Shown here: positions 44,155 to 53,241 of the stretch, piece after piece | Position numbering within the stretch: position 1 is the stretch's first letter | How the letters are laid out: each line of letters begins with the position of its first letter | NCBI GenBank assembly: GCA_944322575.1 | Contig: CALUPK010000008.1 | Span: 1-64,000, forward strand | From: an uncultured Bacteroidales bacterium | GTDB taxonomy: Bacteria; Bacteroidota; Bacteroidia; Bacteroidales; UBA932 | Direction: 5' to 3' | DNA: 64,000 bases | Position numbers and translations under genes: made by a program | Notes under the pieces: model-generated | Seen by the model: only the letters and a program-made list of their open reading frames with translations | Told to the model about the DNA's origin: nothing | Databases searched by the model: none

Positions 44155-45945
44155 ATGCCCAACTACAAAATGAGTTTACTGTGCTGCGGAGGTACGGGCT
44201 GCCGTGCATCCGAGAGCGTGAGGATCGTCGAGAGGCTGAGGGAGGAGATCGCTGCCGCGGGGATGGACAATGACGTGCAGGTGGTGGTGACGGGCTGCTT
44301 CGGTTTCTGCGAGCAGGGTCCCATCGTGAAGGTGATTCCCGACAACACTTTCTACACCAATGTGAAGCCTGAGGACGCCGAGGAGATCGTCAAGGAGCAT
44401 GTGGTCAAGGGCCGCAAGGTCACCCGTCTGCTCTACGAGGACCCCGACACCCAGAAGCATATCAGCGACTCGAAGCACATGGGCTTCTATCAGAAGCAGC
44501 TCCGTATTGCTCTGCGTAACTGCGGATTCATCAATCCCGAGAATATCGACGAGTACATAGCCCGCGACGGCTACGAGGCTTTAGCCAAGGTGCTTCAGGG
44601 CACTCCCCAGGAGGCCATCGAGACTGTCAAGAAGTCCGGTCTGAGAGGACGCGGCGGCGGAGGATTCCCCACCGGTCTCAAGTGGGAGATAGCCTCCAAG
44701 AGCCCCGGCAAGGAGAAATACGTGGTCTGCAACGCCGACGAGGGCGACCCCGGCGCGTTCATGGACCGTTCCATCCTCGAGAGCGACCCCAACTCGGTAA
44801 TCGAGGCCATGGCCATCTGCGGCTACTGTATCGGAGCCTCCAAGGGTTTAGTGTACATCCGCGCCGAGTATCCCTTAGCCGTGAAGCGTCTTCAGATAGC
44901 CATGAAGCAGGCCCGCGACTACGGTCTTTTAGGAGACGACATCCTCGGCTCGGGATTCAACTTCGACATAGAGATCCGCTACGGAGCCGGAGCCTTCGTC
45001 TGCGGTGAGGAGACCGCCCTCATCCACTCGATGGAGGGCAAGAGGGGCGAGCCTACCGTGAAGCCTCCGTTCCCCGCAGTCAGCGGCTATCTCGGCAAGC
45101 CCACCAACGTCAACAACGTGGAGACCTTCGCCAACATCCCCGTGATCTTCCTCAAGGGCCCCGAGTGGTTCGCTTCCATCGGTACCGAGAAGTCCAAGGG
45201 AACCAAGGTCTTCGCCCTGGCCGGCAAGATCAACAACGTGGGCCTCATCGAGGTGCCCATGGGTACGACCCTCCGCGAGGTCATCTACGACATCGGAGGC
45301 GGCATCAAGGGCGGCAAGGAGTTCAAGGCCGTTCAGACAGGAGGTCCCTCCGGCGGCTGCCTTACCAAGAAACATCTCGACACACCTATTGATTACGATA
45401 ACCTTACCGCCGCCGGCTCGATGATGGGCTCGGGAGGTATGATCGTCATGGACGAGGACGACTGCATGGTGTCCGTGGCCAAGTTCTACCTCCAGTTCAC
45501 CGTGGACGAGTCCTGCGGAAAGTGCGCCCCCTGCCGTATCGGCAACAAGCGTCTCGAGGAGATTCTCGACAAGATCACCAAGGGCAAGGGTACGATGGAG
45601 GATCTGGACTATCTCAAGAACCTCAGCAAGGTCATCAAGGACACCGCTCTCTGCGGTCTCGGCCAGACATCCCCCAACCCCGTGCTCTCGACCATCGACA
45701 ACTTCTACGACGAGTACGTGGCCCACATCGTGGACAAGCGCTGTCCAGCCCACAAGTGCCGCGCCCTCAGGGTCTACGCCATCGATCCCGACCGGTGCAA
45801 GGGCTGTACTGCCTGCGCCAGGGCATGTCCCGCCGGAGCCATCAAGGGCGAGGTCAAGCAGGCTCATGTCATCGACACGGAGAAGTGTATCCGCTGCGGT
45901 GCATGTTTAGAGAAATGTAAATTCAATGCGGTAACCGTTCAATAA
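44155..45945 (+). CDS. hydB: Bifurcating [FeFe] hydrogenase, NAD(H)/FMN subunit
   Basis: 596 residues, NuoF-like. Order: thioredoxin-like [2Fe-2S] (~1-95; LLCCGGTGC, VTGCFGFCEQ), FMN/NADH domain (GLRGRGGGGFPTG, CNADEGDPGAFMDR, YGAGAFVCGEETALIHS), a [4Fe-4S] site in ESCGKCAPCRIG plus LCGLG, and two C-terminal [4Fe-4S] sites (CKGCTACARACP and CIRCGACLEKC). In HydABC this subunit holds the flavin that couples NADH and ferredoxin oxidation to H2 formation, or the reverse. Codons are highly biased (CTC, AAG, GAG), indicating strong expression. Confidence 0.95.
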   Translation: MPNYKMSLLCCGGTGCRASESVRIVERLREEIAAAGMDNDVQVVVTGCFGFCEQGPIVKVIPDNTFYTNVKPEDAEEIVKEHVVKGRKVTRLLYEDPDTQKHISDSKHMGFYQKQLRIALRNCGFINPENIDEYIARDGYEALAKVLQGTPQEAIETVKKSGLRGRGGGGFPTGLKWEIASKSPGKEKYVVCNADEGDPGAFMDRSILESDPNSVIEAMAICGYCIGASKGLVYIRAEYPLAVKRLQIAMKQARDYGLLGDDILGSGFNFDIEIRYGAGAFVCGEETALIHSMEGKRGEPTVKPPFPAVSGYLGKPTNVNNVETFANIPVIFLKGPEWFASIGTEKSKGTKVFALAGKINNVGLIEVPMGTTLREVIYDIGGGIKGGKEFKAVQTGGPSGGCLTKKHLDTPIDYDNLTAAGSMMGSGGMIVMDEDDCMVSVAKFYLQFTVDESCGKCAPCRIGNKRLEEILDKITKGKGTMEDLDYLKNLSKVIKDTALCGLGQTSPNPVLSTIDNFYDEYVAHIVDKRCPAHKCRALRVYAIDPDRCKGCTACARACPAGAIKGEVKQAHVIDTEKCIRCGACLEKCKFNAVTVQ

Positions 45946-45956
45946 TCGTAACTGAG

Positions 45957-47717
45957 ATGGATAAAATTAAACTTACTATAGACAACAGAGAGGTCGAGGT
46001 TGAAAACGGGACTACGATATTCCAGGCCGCCAGGCAGATGGGAATAGACATCCCGGCTCTCTGCTACATGAAATTAGATAACCTCGGAGTAGAGAACCGT
46101 CCGGGCGGCTGCCGCATCTGCGTGGTGGAGGTCGAGGGCCGCAGGAACTTAGCCCCCTCCTGCTCGACGGTCTGCACCCCCGGAATGGTGGTACACACCC
46201 ACACTGTGAGAGTCATCAACGCCCGCAGGACCGTCCTCGAGCTGATTCTCTCGGATCACCCCAAGGACTGCCTCATCTGCCCCAAGAACGGCCGCTGCGA
46301 ACTGCAGGACTTAGCCGCCCGTCTGGGCATCAGGGAGATACATTCCGTGGAGAATGCGGCTGTATCTACATATAAGAAAGACACGTCGCCTTCCCTCAAG
46401 AGGGATATGGACAAATGCGTGATGTGCCGCCGCTGTGAGACCATGTGCAACGACGTGCAGAGCGTGGGCGCCCTGAGCGCCGTGAACCGCGGCTTCATGG
46501 CTGTGGTCGCTCCCGCCTTCGAGCAGAGGCTGGTGGACAGCAACTGTACCTTCTGCGGCCAGTGCGTTGCAGTCTGCCCCACCGGAGCCCTGACCGAGGT
46601 GGACAACACCGGAAAGATTATTCAGGCCCTGATGGACCCTACCAAGAAGGTCATTGTGCAGACAGCTCCCGCGGTACGCGCTGCCCTCGGAGAGGAGTTC
46701 GGTATGGAGCCCGGCACCCTGGTTACAGGCAAGATGGTGGCCGCCCTGCGTCGCCTCGGTTTTGACGAGGTCTTCGACACTGACTTCGCCGCCGACCTCA
46801 CTATCATGGAGGAGGGTTCCGAGCTGCTCGACCGCCTCGGACGTTATCTCCAGGGCGACAAGAGCGTGAAGCTCCCGATCCTGACCTCCTGCTGCCCCGC
46901 CTGGGTCAATTTCTTCGAGCACAACTATCCCGACATGCTGGACGTGCCTTCCTCCGCGAAGTCGCCCCAGCAGATGTTCGGAGCCATTGCCAAGAGCTAT
47001 TTTGCCGAGAAGATAGGAGTGGACCGCAAGGACTTAGTGGTAGTGTCCGTGATGCCTTGCTTAGCCAAGAAGTATGAGTGCCAGAGAGACGAGTTCAAGG
47101 TGGACGGCAACCCCGACGTGGATTACTCCATCTCCACCCGCGAGCTGGCCTCGCTGATCAAGTCGGCCAACATCGACTTCCTCTCGCTGCCCGACGAGGA
47201 CTTCGACGCTCCTTTAGGTGAGTCCACGGGTGCGGCTGTCATCTTCGGAGCCACCGGAGGCGTGATCGAGGCCGCCGTGCGTACTGCCTACGAGCTCTAC
47301 ACCGGCAAGAAGCTGGACCGTATCGACTTCAATGAGCTCAGGGGACTCGAGGGCATCCGTCATGCCACGATCGACTTCAACGGTCTGCCCGTGAACATCG
47401 GCATAGCCCACACCCTCGGCAATGCCCGCAAGCTGCTCGACGGTATCCGCGCCGGCATGTACAACTTCCACGCAATCGAGATCATGGCCTGCCCCGGCGG
47501 CTGTATCGGCGGTGCCGGCCAGCCCTTCCATCACGGGGACAGCAGCGTGATCAAGGCCCGTATGGACGCCATCTACCGCGAGGACGCCGGCAAGGCTCTC
47601 CGCAAGTCGCATGAGAATCCCTACATCATCAAGCTCTACGAGGAGTTCCTCGGCAAGCCTCTGAGCGAGAAGGCGCATCACCTGCTGCATACTCACTATT
47701 TCGACAAACACGATTAA
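45957..47717 (+). CDS. hydA: [FeFe] hydrogenase catalytic subunit
   Basis: 586 residues. N-terminal [2Fe-2S] (Cys36, 52, 55, 69), His-ligated [4Fe-4S] (His101, Cys105, 108, 114), two [4Fe-4S] (Cys154/157/160/164 and 197/200/203/207), and the H-cluster domain with TSCCPAW (Cys312, Cys313), MPCLAKKYE (Cys368) and ACPGGCIGG (Cys512, Cys516). A small-subunit-like tail (SHENPYIIKLYEEFLGKPL) ends the protein. All catalytic and proton-relay residues are present. Group A3-type, trimeric, electron-bifurcating. Maturases HydE, HydF and HydG are not in the window. Confidence 0.96.
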   Translation: MDKIKLTIDNREVEVENGTTIFQAARQMGIDIPALCYMKLDNLGVENRPGGCRICVVEVEGRRNLAPSCSTVCTPGMVVHTHTVRVINARRTVLELILSDHPKDCLICPKNGRCELQDLAARLGIREIHSVENAAVSTYKKDTSPSLKRDMDKCVMCRRCETMCNDVQSVGALSAVNRGFMAVVAPAFEQRLVDSNCTFCGQCVAVCPTGALTEVDNTGKIIQALMDPTKKVIVQTAPAVRAALGEEFGMEPGTLVTGKMVAALRRLGFDEVFDTDFAADLTIMEEGSELLDRLGRYLQGDKSVKLPILTSCCPAWVNFFEHNYPDMLDVPSSAKSPQQMFGAIAKSYFAEKIGVDRKDLVVVSVMPCLAKKYECQRDEFKVDGNPDVDYSISTRELASLIKSANIDFLSLPDEDFDAPLGESTGAAVIFGATGGVIEAAVRTAYELYTGKKLDRIDFNELRGLEGIRHATIDFNGLPVNIGIAHTLGNARKLLDGIRAGMYNFHAIEIMACPGGCIGGAGQPFHHGDSSVIKARMDAIYREDAGKALRKSHENPYIIKLYEEFLGKPLSEKAHHLLHTHYFDKHD

Positions 47718-47735
47718 TTCTTAGAGACATCAGTT

Positions 47736-48212
47736 ATGGACAAGATAGAATTGAACAAATGTCAGAAAGACAAGATCGCCGAGATTTGCGCCGAGTTCCA
47801 CAACTCCCCCGGTGAGCTGATCAACGTCCTGCACAAGACCCAGGGACACTTCGGCTATCTGCCCGAGGAGGTGCAGCGCGAGATAGCCCGTAACCTCCAC
47901 ATCCCCGTGGCCAAGGTCTACGGTGTGGTTACCTTCTACTCCTTCTTCACCATGCAGCCCAAGGGCCGCCACTCCATCTCAGTGTGCATGGGTACTGCAT
48001 GCTATGTCCGCGGAGCCGAGGGTGTGCTGGAGGAGATCAAGAAGGAACTCAAGATCGACGTGGGTGGAGTCACCCCCGACGGGAAATTCTCCTTAGAGTG
48101 CCTGCGCTGCGTGGGCGCCTGCGGTCTAGCTCCCGTGATGCTCGTGGACGAGAAAGTCTACGGCCGTCTGGAGCCCAAGCAGATCAAGGGCATCCTCGCC
48201 CAGTACGAGTAA
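47736..48212 (+). CDS. hydC: Bifurcating [FeFe] hydrogenase, NuoE-like subunit
   Basis: 158 residues. Helical N-terminus (LINVLHKTQGHFGYLPEEVQREIA, KVYGVVTFYSFF) and thioredoxin-like [2Fe-2S] domain with CMGTACYVRGA and CLRCVGACGLAP, four cysteines in the NuoE pattern. Third core subunit of HydABC; it lies 18 bases after hydA. A weak hairpin (CATCATCA at 48223, TGATGATG at 48243) lies past the stop but lacks a T-run after it. Confidence 0.95.
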   Translation: MDKIELNKCQKDKIAEICAEFHNSPGELINVLHKTQGHFGYLPEEVQREIARNLHIPVAKVYGVVTFYSFFTMQPKGRHSISVCMGTACYVRGAEGVLEEIKKELKIDVGGVTPDGKFSLECLRCVGACGLAPVMLVDEKVYGRLEPKQIKGILAQYE

Positions 48213-48409
48213 TAGGAACCGACATCATCATTTTTTCGGGAGTGATGATGAAAATAGTCTCTCTGACTGTCAGTACGTTATTGCATAACCTCGCTCCGCA
48301 AACACCGTTAAATCAACGTCTTGGGAGCGACGTCTTGGAACAGTACGCTGATAGTCAGAGGGATTGTTTTTTGTAATGCTCCTCATGGTGGAAATACTGG
48401 ATTTTTAGC

Positions 48410-48418
48410 TATCTTTGC
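48410..48418 (+). promoter_or_regulatory. -7 box of prfA promoter
   Basis: TATCTTTGC, full match, 21 bases before the prfA ATG. Confidence 0.6.
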
Positions 48419-48438
48419 AGGTCAATTGAAATCAGTAT

Positions 48439-49524
48439 ATGAGCGAATACCCTTTAACAGAGAAATTACAGGAACTGAAGAAGAAATACGAGGCTCTCTC
48501 GGAGCAGCTCTCGGGGTCTGACGTGATGTCGGACATGAAGAAGTACATCCAGCTCAACCGCGAGTACAAGGAACTCGAGCCTATCGTGGCTGCCGGCGAC
48601 AAGTACATCAAGATGGTCGGGGATCTGGAAGGTGCGAAGGAGATTCTTTCCAAGGAGAAGGACGAGGATCTGCGCGAGCTGGCCAAGGAGGAGGTGTCCT
48701 CCATCGAGGGGCAGCTCCCGGGCATGGAGGAGGAGATCAAGCTGCTGCTCATTCCCAAGGATCCTCAGGACGAGAAGAACGCCATCGTGGAGATTCGCGG
48801 CGGTACAGGCGGCGACGAGGCGGCCATATTTGCCGGAGACCTCTTCCGCATGTATGCCAAGTACTGCGAGCGGAAGGGCTGGAAATTAGAGATAAACAGC
48901 CAGTCCGAAGGTGCTGCCGGCGGATACAAGGAAGTCATCTTCAAGGTGTCCGGCCAGGGCGTCTACGGTACGCTGAAGTATGAGAGCGGAGTGCACCGCG
49001 TGCAGCGCGTGCCCCAGACCGAGACTCAGGGCAGGGTACATACCTCGGCCGCTTCGGTGGTGGTGCTGCCTGAGGCCGATGAGTTCGACGTGGAGATCAA
49101 CATGAACGATATACGCAAGGATACTTTCTGCTCGTCAGGACCTGGCGGCCAGTCGGTGAACACTACCTATTCTGCCATCCGTCTGACCCATATCCCCACC
49201 GGTATCGTGGTGCAGTGCCAGGACGAGAAGTCTCAGCTCAAGAACTTCGACAAGGCCCTCGCCGAGCTGCGTACCCGTATCTACAACATGGAGTACGAGA
49301 AGTATCTCAACGAGATGTCCAAGAAGCGCAAGACCATGGTGTCCACCGGTGACCGCTCGGCGAAGATCCGCACCTACAACTACCCGCAGTCCCGCGTGAC
49401 CGACCACCGCATCAACTATACGATGTACAACCTGCCCGTCTTCATGGACGGCGACATCCAGGAGGTCATCGACCAGCTGACCATCGCCGAGAACGCAGAG
49501 CGTCTGAAGTCGGCGGCAGAGTAG
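48439..49524 (+). CDS. prfA: Peptide chain release factor 1
   Basis: 361 residues, complete. The codon-reading tripeptide lies in QRVPQTETQGRVHTS: Pro192-Gln-Thr194, the P-x-T class of RF1 (UAA/UAG), not the SPF of RF2. GGQ at 236-238 (SGPGGQSVNTTYSAIRLTHIP) drives peptidyl-tRNA hydrolysis. N-terminal coiled domain ~1-105. No programmed frameshift as in RF2 genes. Single gene with own promoter; its terminator lies inside the 3' end of the opposing symporter gene. Confidence 0.96.
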   Translation: MSEYPLTEKLQELKKKYEALSEQLSGSDVMSDMKKYIQLNREYKELEPIVAAGDKYIKMVGDLEGAKEILSKEKDEDLRELAKEEVSSIEGQLPGMEEEIKLLLIPKDPQDEKNAIVEIRGGTGGDEAAIFAGDLFRMYAKYCERKGWKLEINSQSEGAAGGYKEVIFKVSGQGVYGTLKYESGVHRVQRVPQTETQGRVHTSAASVVVLPEADEFDVEINMNDIRKDTFCSSGPGGQSVNTTYSAIRLTHIPTGIVVQCQDEKSQLKNFDKALAELRTRIYNMEYEKYLNEMSKKRKTMVSTGDRSAKIRTYNYPQSRVTDHRINYTMYNLPVFMDGDIQEVIDQLTIAENAERLKSAAE

Positions 49525-49546
49525 CAGCCGGGAACGACATACCGGT

Positions 49547-50977
49547 TTACCAGCATTCGAGCTTGTCCTGAATTTCGGGCAAGCTTTCTTTTTTGAATAC
49601 GGGGTTCCTGATGCCGGCTTTCTTCTGACTGCGGTAGTCGCTGAGCAGCTTGAAGGCCTGGGGGGAGAGTATCATGATGGCGATAAGGTTGCACAGGGCC
49701 ATCAGCGCCATGGTCAGGTCGGCTAAGGCCCACGCTAAGTCGAGGGTGATGAGGGCTCCGCAGAGCACCATCCCGGCTACCAGGATGCGGTAGCAGTTCA
49801 GCACCCATTTTCTCTTCGTGATGAAGCGGATATTGGCCTCGCCGTAATAGTAGTTGCCTATCACGCTGCTGAAAGCGAACATCAGGATAGTCAGGGCGAT
49901 GAAGATCTCGCCGACTGGTCCTATCTGTGCGGTCAGGGCGGTCTGGGTGAGCTGGATGCCGTCCACTGAGGCGTCGCTGACTCCGCCTATGAGGATGATG
50001 AAGGCGGTGCAGGAGCAGATGACTAAGGTGTCGGTGAAGACTCCGAGGGCCTGTATCAGACCCTGCTTTACGGGGTGTGTGGTATCGGCTGTGGCCGCCA
50101 CGTTCGGAGCCGAGCCCATACCTGCCTCATTGCTGAACATTCCGCGCTTGACGCCCTGCATGATGGTGACGCCGATGCCTCCTCCGGCCAGTTCCCTCCA
50201 TCCACCGCCGTTTCCGTCCCCGAAGCCGAATGCGTCCGAGACGATAAGGCCGAGCACCTTCGGTATTTCCCCGATATTCATGGCTATGATGACAAGCGCT
50301 AAGGCGATGTAGAGGAGAGCCATCACGGGGACGAGCAGGCTGCTCACGCCGGCGATGCGCCGGATGCCGCCGAAGATGATCACGAGGGTCAGGGCCGTGA
50401 GGATGATACCCATCCATCGGGCCGGTATGTTGAACGCCAGTTCCCATGAGGCGCAGATGGTATTGCTCTGCACCGAGTTGAAGGCAAAACCGAATGTTAT
50501 AGAGATGAGTACTGCGAAGAGTACTCCCATCCAGCGTTTGCCGATGCCACGTTCCATATAGTAGGCCGGTCCTCCGATGAAGGTGCCGTCCTTTGCCGGA
50601 CGCTTGTACAGCTGGGCTAAGGTCGACTCCACGAAGGCGCTCGCACTGCCGAAGAGGGCCATTATCCACATCCAGAACACTGCGCCGGGGCCGCCCACGA
50701 CTATTGCCGTAGCCACACCTGCCAGATTGCCCGTGCCGACACGGCTGGCGATGGATACCGCGAAGGCCTGGAACGAGGAGATGCTGCGCTTGCCGTCCTT
50801 GCCGCTGTCCTTGGACCTCCTTTCGGTCAGCAGACGCAGCATCTCAGGTACCGACCTGAACTGAAGGAAGCCGGAACGCACTGTGAACCATACTGCGCAG
50901 ATGATGAGAACGCCTACCAGCAGGTAGGACCAGATGATGTCATTCGTGGATGATATGAGTGCCTGTAGTTTTTCCAT
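49547..50977 (-). CDS. AGCS-family sodium:alanine/glycine symporter
   Basis: 476 residues, 10-11 membrane segments. Family marks: SYLLVGVLIICAVWFTVRSGFLQFR near the start, SSFQAFAVSIASRVGTGNLAGVATAI, GPGAVFWMWIMALFGSASAFVESTLAQ, GGPAYYMERG, FSNEAGMGSAPNVAATADTTHPVKQG, and YYYGEANIRFI. It imports alanine or glycine with Na+. Convergent with prfA, 22 bases between stops. Promoter box at 50983-50991. Confidence 0.94.
   Translation of the reverse strand: MEKLQALISSTNDIIWSYLLVGVLIICAVWFTVRSGFLQFRSVPEMLRLLTERRSKDSGKDGKRSISSFQAFAVSIASRVGTGNLAGVATAIVVGGPGAVFWMWIMALFGSASAFVESTLAQLYKRPAKDGTFIGGPAYYMERGIGKRWMGVLFAVLISITFGFAFNSVQSNTICASWELAFNIPARWMGIILTALTLVIIFGGIRRIAGVSSLLVPVMALLYIALALVIIAMNIGEIPKVLGLIVSDAFGFGDGNGGGWRELAGGGIGVTIMQGVKRGMFSNEAGMGSAPNVAATADTTHPVKQGLIQALGVFTDTLVICSCTAFIILIGGVSDASVDGIQLTQTALTAQIGPVGEIFIALTILMFAFSSVIGNYYYGEANIRFITKRKWVLNCYRILVAGMVLCGALITLDLAWALADLTMALMALCNLIAIMILSPQAFKLLSDYRSQKKAGIRNPVFKKESLPEIQDKLECW
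49560..49594 (+). terminator. prfA terminator embedded in opposing gene
   Basis: AGCTTGTCC (49560-49568) pairs with GGGCAAGCT (49577-49585) through one wobble, then TTCTTTTTT. The same bases encode the last ~15 residues of the convergent symporter. Confidence 0.7.
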
Positions 50978-50982
50978 AGACT

Positions 50983-50991
50983 ACAAATTTA
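50983..50991 (-). promoter_or_regulatory. -7 box of symporter gene
   Basis: Minus strand TAAATTTGT, full TAnnTTTG match, 6 bases from the start codon, implying a short leader. Confidence 0.5.
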
Positions 50992-51003
50992 ACAAATCAT
51001 TGT

Positions 51004-51012
51004 TATCTTCGC
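51004..51012 (+). promoter_or_regulatory. -7 box of secreted phosphatase gene
   Basis: TATCTTCGC, one mismatch to TAnnTTTGC, 33 bases before the ATG at 51045. Confidence 0.45.
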
Positions 51013-51044
51013 ATTGAAGACATGTAATTTATTTTATAGGAGCA

Positions 51045-52151
51045 ATGAAAACAACAGGTATGTGTAGGATGTGGATGCTGTTCGTCAGCCTTCTATGCTT
51101 GGTTACCGTTGCCGGGGCTCAGACTTCCGACGGTCCTTATATCCTGTATCAGGAGGACGGTACTGTCAGGATGGTGTCGGTTACTCCGGAGGGACGGATA
51201 GTGGATACCATTCTGGCCTCATTGCCGGAGGATTATGGCTTCACCGTAGTCTCCAGTGATCAGGAGCATTGTTTCGATGTGTCGCTGCATCCGGTAGAGC
51301 GGCCGGATTGGAAGACAGAGCAGCCGGACAGGATCTTCGTTACTTCTGACCCGCACGGTAACATAGACTGTTTCATAAGCCTGCTGCAGGGAAACGGGGT
51401 GATAGACGCGGACTGCCACTGGAGTTTCGGTACAGACCAGCTGGTGGTCATCGGGGATGTGTTCGACCGGGGCAATGATGCCGTGCAGATACTCTGGCTG
51501 ATATATCAGCTTGAGGCGGAAGCGGCTCAGGCCGGAGGACGGGTGGATTACCTATTGGGCAACCATGAGCCTATGGTGCTGATGAACGACCTGCGCTATG
51601 CCAGGCCCAAATATACCGGACTGGCTGATACTCTGGGCATGAAATATGCGGATCTGCTCTCTCCTTCCTCCGAACTGGGCAGGTGGCTGTCCGTGCGCAA
51701 CACCATGCAGGTGTCGGGCCGCTGTCTCTTCGTTCACGCGGGCCTGAGCAGTGATTTCTACAGGCAGAACCTGGACATCCCCTTTGTCAATGAGCTGGTA
51801 AGCGCCGGCCTTTACAAGACCAAGACGGAGCGGAAGGAGGCCTCTCCGATGATATATTTCCTCATGGGCAGCAGCGGTCCTCTGTGGTACCGCGGCATGG
51901 TAAGGGATGCGGAGAAGTACCATCCCCTGGCTGCGGATACCCTAGGCCTCATCCTGGACCGGTACCAGGCGGACCGCGTAATCGTGGGACACACTATCTT
52001 TGACGACATCTCCACTTTCTATGACGGCCGGGTGATAGCGGTGAATGTAGACAATGCTGAGAACCGCAAGGCCGGTCTGGGCAGGGGCATCCTCATCGAG
52101 GGGGACAGCATCTATGTGGTGGGGGACAAAGGAATCCTGCGCAGGCTGTGA
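51045..52151 (+). CDS. Secreted PPP-type metallophosphatase
   Basis: 368 residues, signal peptide ~1-26 (MWMLFVSLLCLVTVAGAQ). PPP motifs: TSDPHGNIDCF (GDxHG variant with Ser), VIGDVFDRGNDAV, LLGNHEPMVL, FVHAGLSSDF and VIVGHTIFDD. This order matches bacterial Shewanella-like/PPP phosphatases exported to the periplasm. Residues ~27-90 are an extra N-terminal part. Last gene before the repeat-rich region; no partner gene. Confidence 0.87.
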   Translation: MKTTGMCRMWMLFVSLLCLVTVAGAQTSDGPYILYQEDGTVRMVSVTPEGRIVDTILASLPEDYGFTVVSSDQEHCFDVSLHPVERPDWKTEQPDRIFVTSDPHGNIDCFISLLQGNGVIDADCHWSFGTDQLVVIGDVFDRGNDAVQILWLIYQLEAEAAQAGGRVDYLLGNHEPMVLMNDLRYARPKYTGLADTLGMKYADLLSPSSELGRWLSVRNTMQVSGRCLFVHAGLSSDFYRQNLDIPFVNELVSAGLYKTKTERKEASPMIYFLMGSSGPLWYRGMVRDAEKYHPLAADTLGLILDRYQADRVIVGHTIFDDISTFYDGRVIAVNVDNAENRKAGLGRGILIEGDSIYVVGDKGILRRL

Positions 52152-52236
52152 TTTGCTGCTGTTGCCCACCTCTGATTTCCTGCGTTGCCCCTCTCTGATT
52201 TCTGCGCAACTGCAAGGCCCGTACCGCGGTTCGTAC

Positions 52237-52760
52237 CGCAACGGCAGTGTTTTCCGTGATTTGGTGCCGTTGTGGTGTCTGCGTTTATCCGTTACCCCTG
52301 CTACATAGCCTCTGAGCGGGATTTTTCTTCTGCTCCGCATTCACAACGGCAGTGTTTTCCGTGATTCGGTGCCGTTGCGGTGTCTGCGTTTAGCTGTTAC
52401 CCCTGCTGCGTAGGCTCTGGGCGGGATAGCCTTTCTGCTCCGCATCCACAACGGCAGCATTTCCCGTGATTCGGTGCCGTTGTGGCATGCTTGCTCCTCT
52501 GTTTTTCTGATGTGGCTCTTTTCACACTGGAAGGTGCCGGGTCAAACGGCCTTTCTCCACCACCTTCTCAATTTCGTTATGTGTCAACCCGCGTCAGAGC
52601 AGGCTCTCATTGGCCCTGCTTCGGGTCCCTACCGGGAAGGTGCCGACAGATGTGGCCTTTCACCGTCACCTTGTCCCGAATATACGTAGCCTCTGGGCGG
52701 GATAGTCTTTCTGCTCCGCATCCACAACGGCAGCATTTCCCGTGATTTGGTGCCGTTGCG
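52237..52760. repeat. Tandem ~105-bp palindromic repeats
   Basis: The gap 52152-52802 has no gene. CAACGGCA ... TGCCGTTG hairpins begin at 52239, 52344, 52449 and 52725; the first three are exactly 105 apart. In the third the arms extend to 11 bp (CCACAACGGCA/TGCCGTTGTGG). The interval before the fourth holds two related units with GAAGGTG ... CACCTT arms at 52530 and 52636, 106 apart. Units also share TCTGGGCGGGATAG and TTCTGCTCCGCAT. Confidence 0.85.
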
Positions 52761-52802
52761 GTGTCCGAGTTTAATAGATTTTGCGCCCCTGCCGTAAGCG
52801 AT

Positions 52803-53045
52803 TTAATTTGTCTGACTGGCTGCTATCCCGACAATATCTCGTTGATCGTATGTCTTTAGTCTATGATGCACGTATTCGACTTTATCGTTCAATAGATATT
52901 TCACGTATTCAAGATTATCGTGTTTGCAAAAATACCCTTTTTCTTGGATTCTGCAAGATAGTATAAAACATCTGCCGCCGGGCAAATAAATGTCCGGCGA
53001 CAGGGGAACGGCGGACGCCACCCTTTCGGGCGCACTCGACCGCAT
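52803..53045 (-). CDS. Small protein from repeat-borne start
   Basis: 80 residues (MRSSAPERVASAVPLSPDIY ... KYLLNDKVEYVHHRLKTYDQRDI). Its start and first ~14 codons lie in the left inverted repeat and a TATCTTTG box precedes it. The right repeat encodes a similar beginning (RWSAPARVASAAP) that soon stops. The second half looks protein-like but matches no family I know; it could equally be a remnant joined to the repeat. Confidence 0.4.
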   Translation of the reverse strand: MRSSAPERVASAVPLSPDIYLPGGRCFILSCRIQEKGYFCKHDNLEYVKYLLNDKVEYVHHRLKTYDQRDIVGIAASQTN

Positions 53046-53053
53046 CACAAAGA
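53005..53053 (-). repeat. Left copy of outward-facing inverted repeat
   Basis: Read on the minus strand: GTTATCTTT, four variable bases, then a 40-base block beginning TGCGGTCGAGTGCGCCCG and containing AAGGGTGGCGTC. It pairs with 53652-53700 in opposite orientation (35 of 40 positions alike plus the shared GTTATCTTT). Confidence 0.8.
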
Positions 53054-53154
53054 TAACACAAAAAAGTAATTTTTGAAAATTGTAGTAAAACAGGCGTGAT
53101 ATAAGCCGACTCTCAGAAATTAATGGTATCTTTAATTCTGAAAACCAGCGCGAG

Positions 53155-53241
53155 ATGATGTTTGATAGAAGCACGAAGTTTTTGTTACTTGTACCTGAAG
53201 AACGCGATGGCATTATTAACGTTAAACTTATTGAGCAATGA
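53155..53241 (+). CDS. Short ORF or tail remnant, coupled to next gene
   Basis: 28 codons from 53155 (MMFDRSTKFLLLVPEERDGI); the frame is open back to 53089 (SRLSEINGIFNSENQRE), so it may be the end of a truncated gene. TATCTTTAA at 53127-53135 could be a -7 box. It ends in ATGA overlap with the start at 53238. No family recognised. Confidence 0.35.
   Translation: MMFDRSTKFLLLVPEERDGIINVKLIEQ

Noticed and set aside
48223..48250. Terminator after hydC
   Set aside because: CATCATCA/TGATGATG can pair, but the T-run is in the loop and none follows the stem, so it is not called.
52237..52760. Insertion sequence
   Set aside because: No transposase frame and the units are tandem rather than flanked by terminal repeats.
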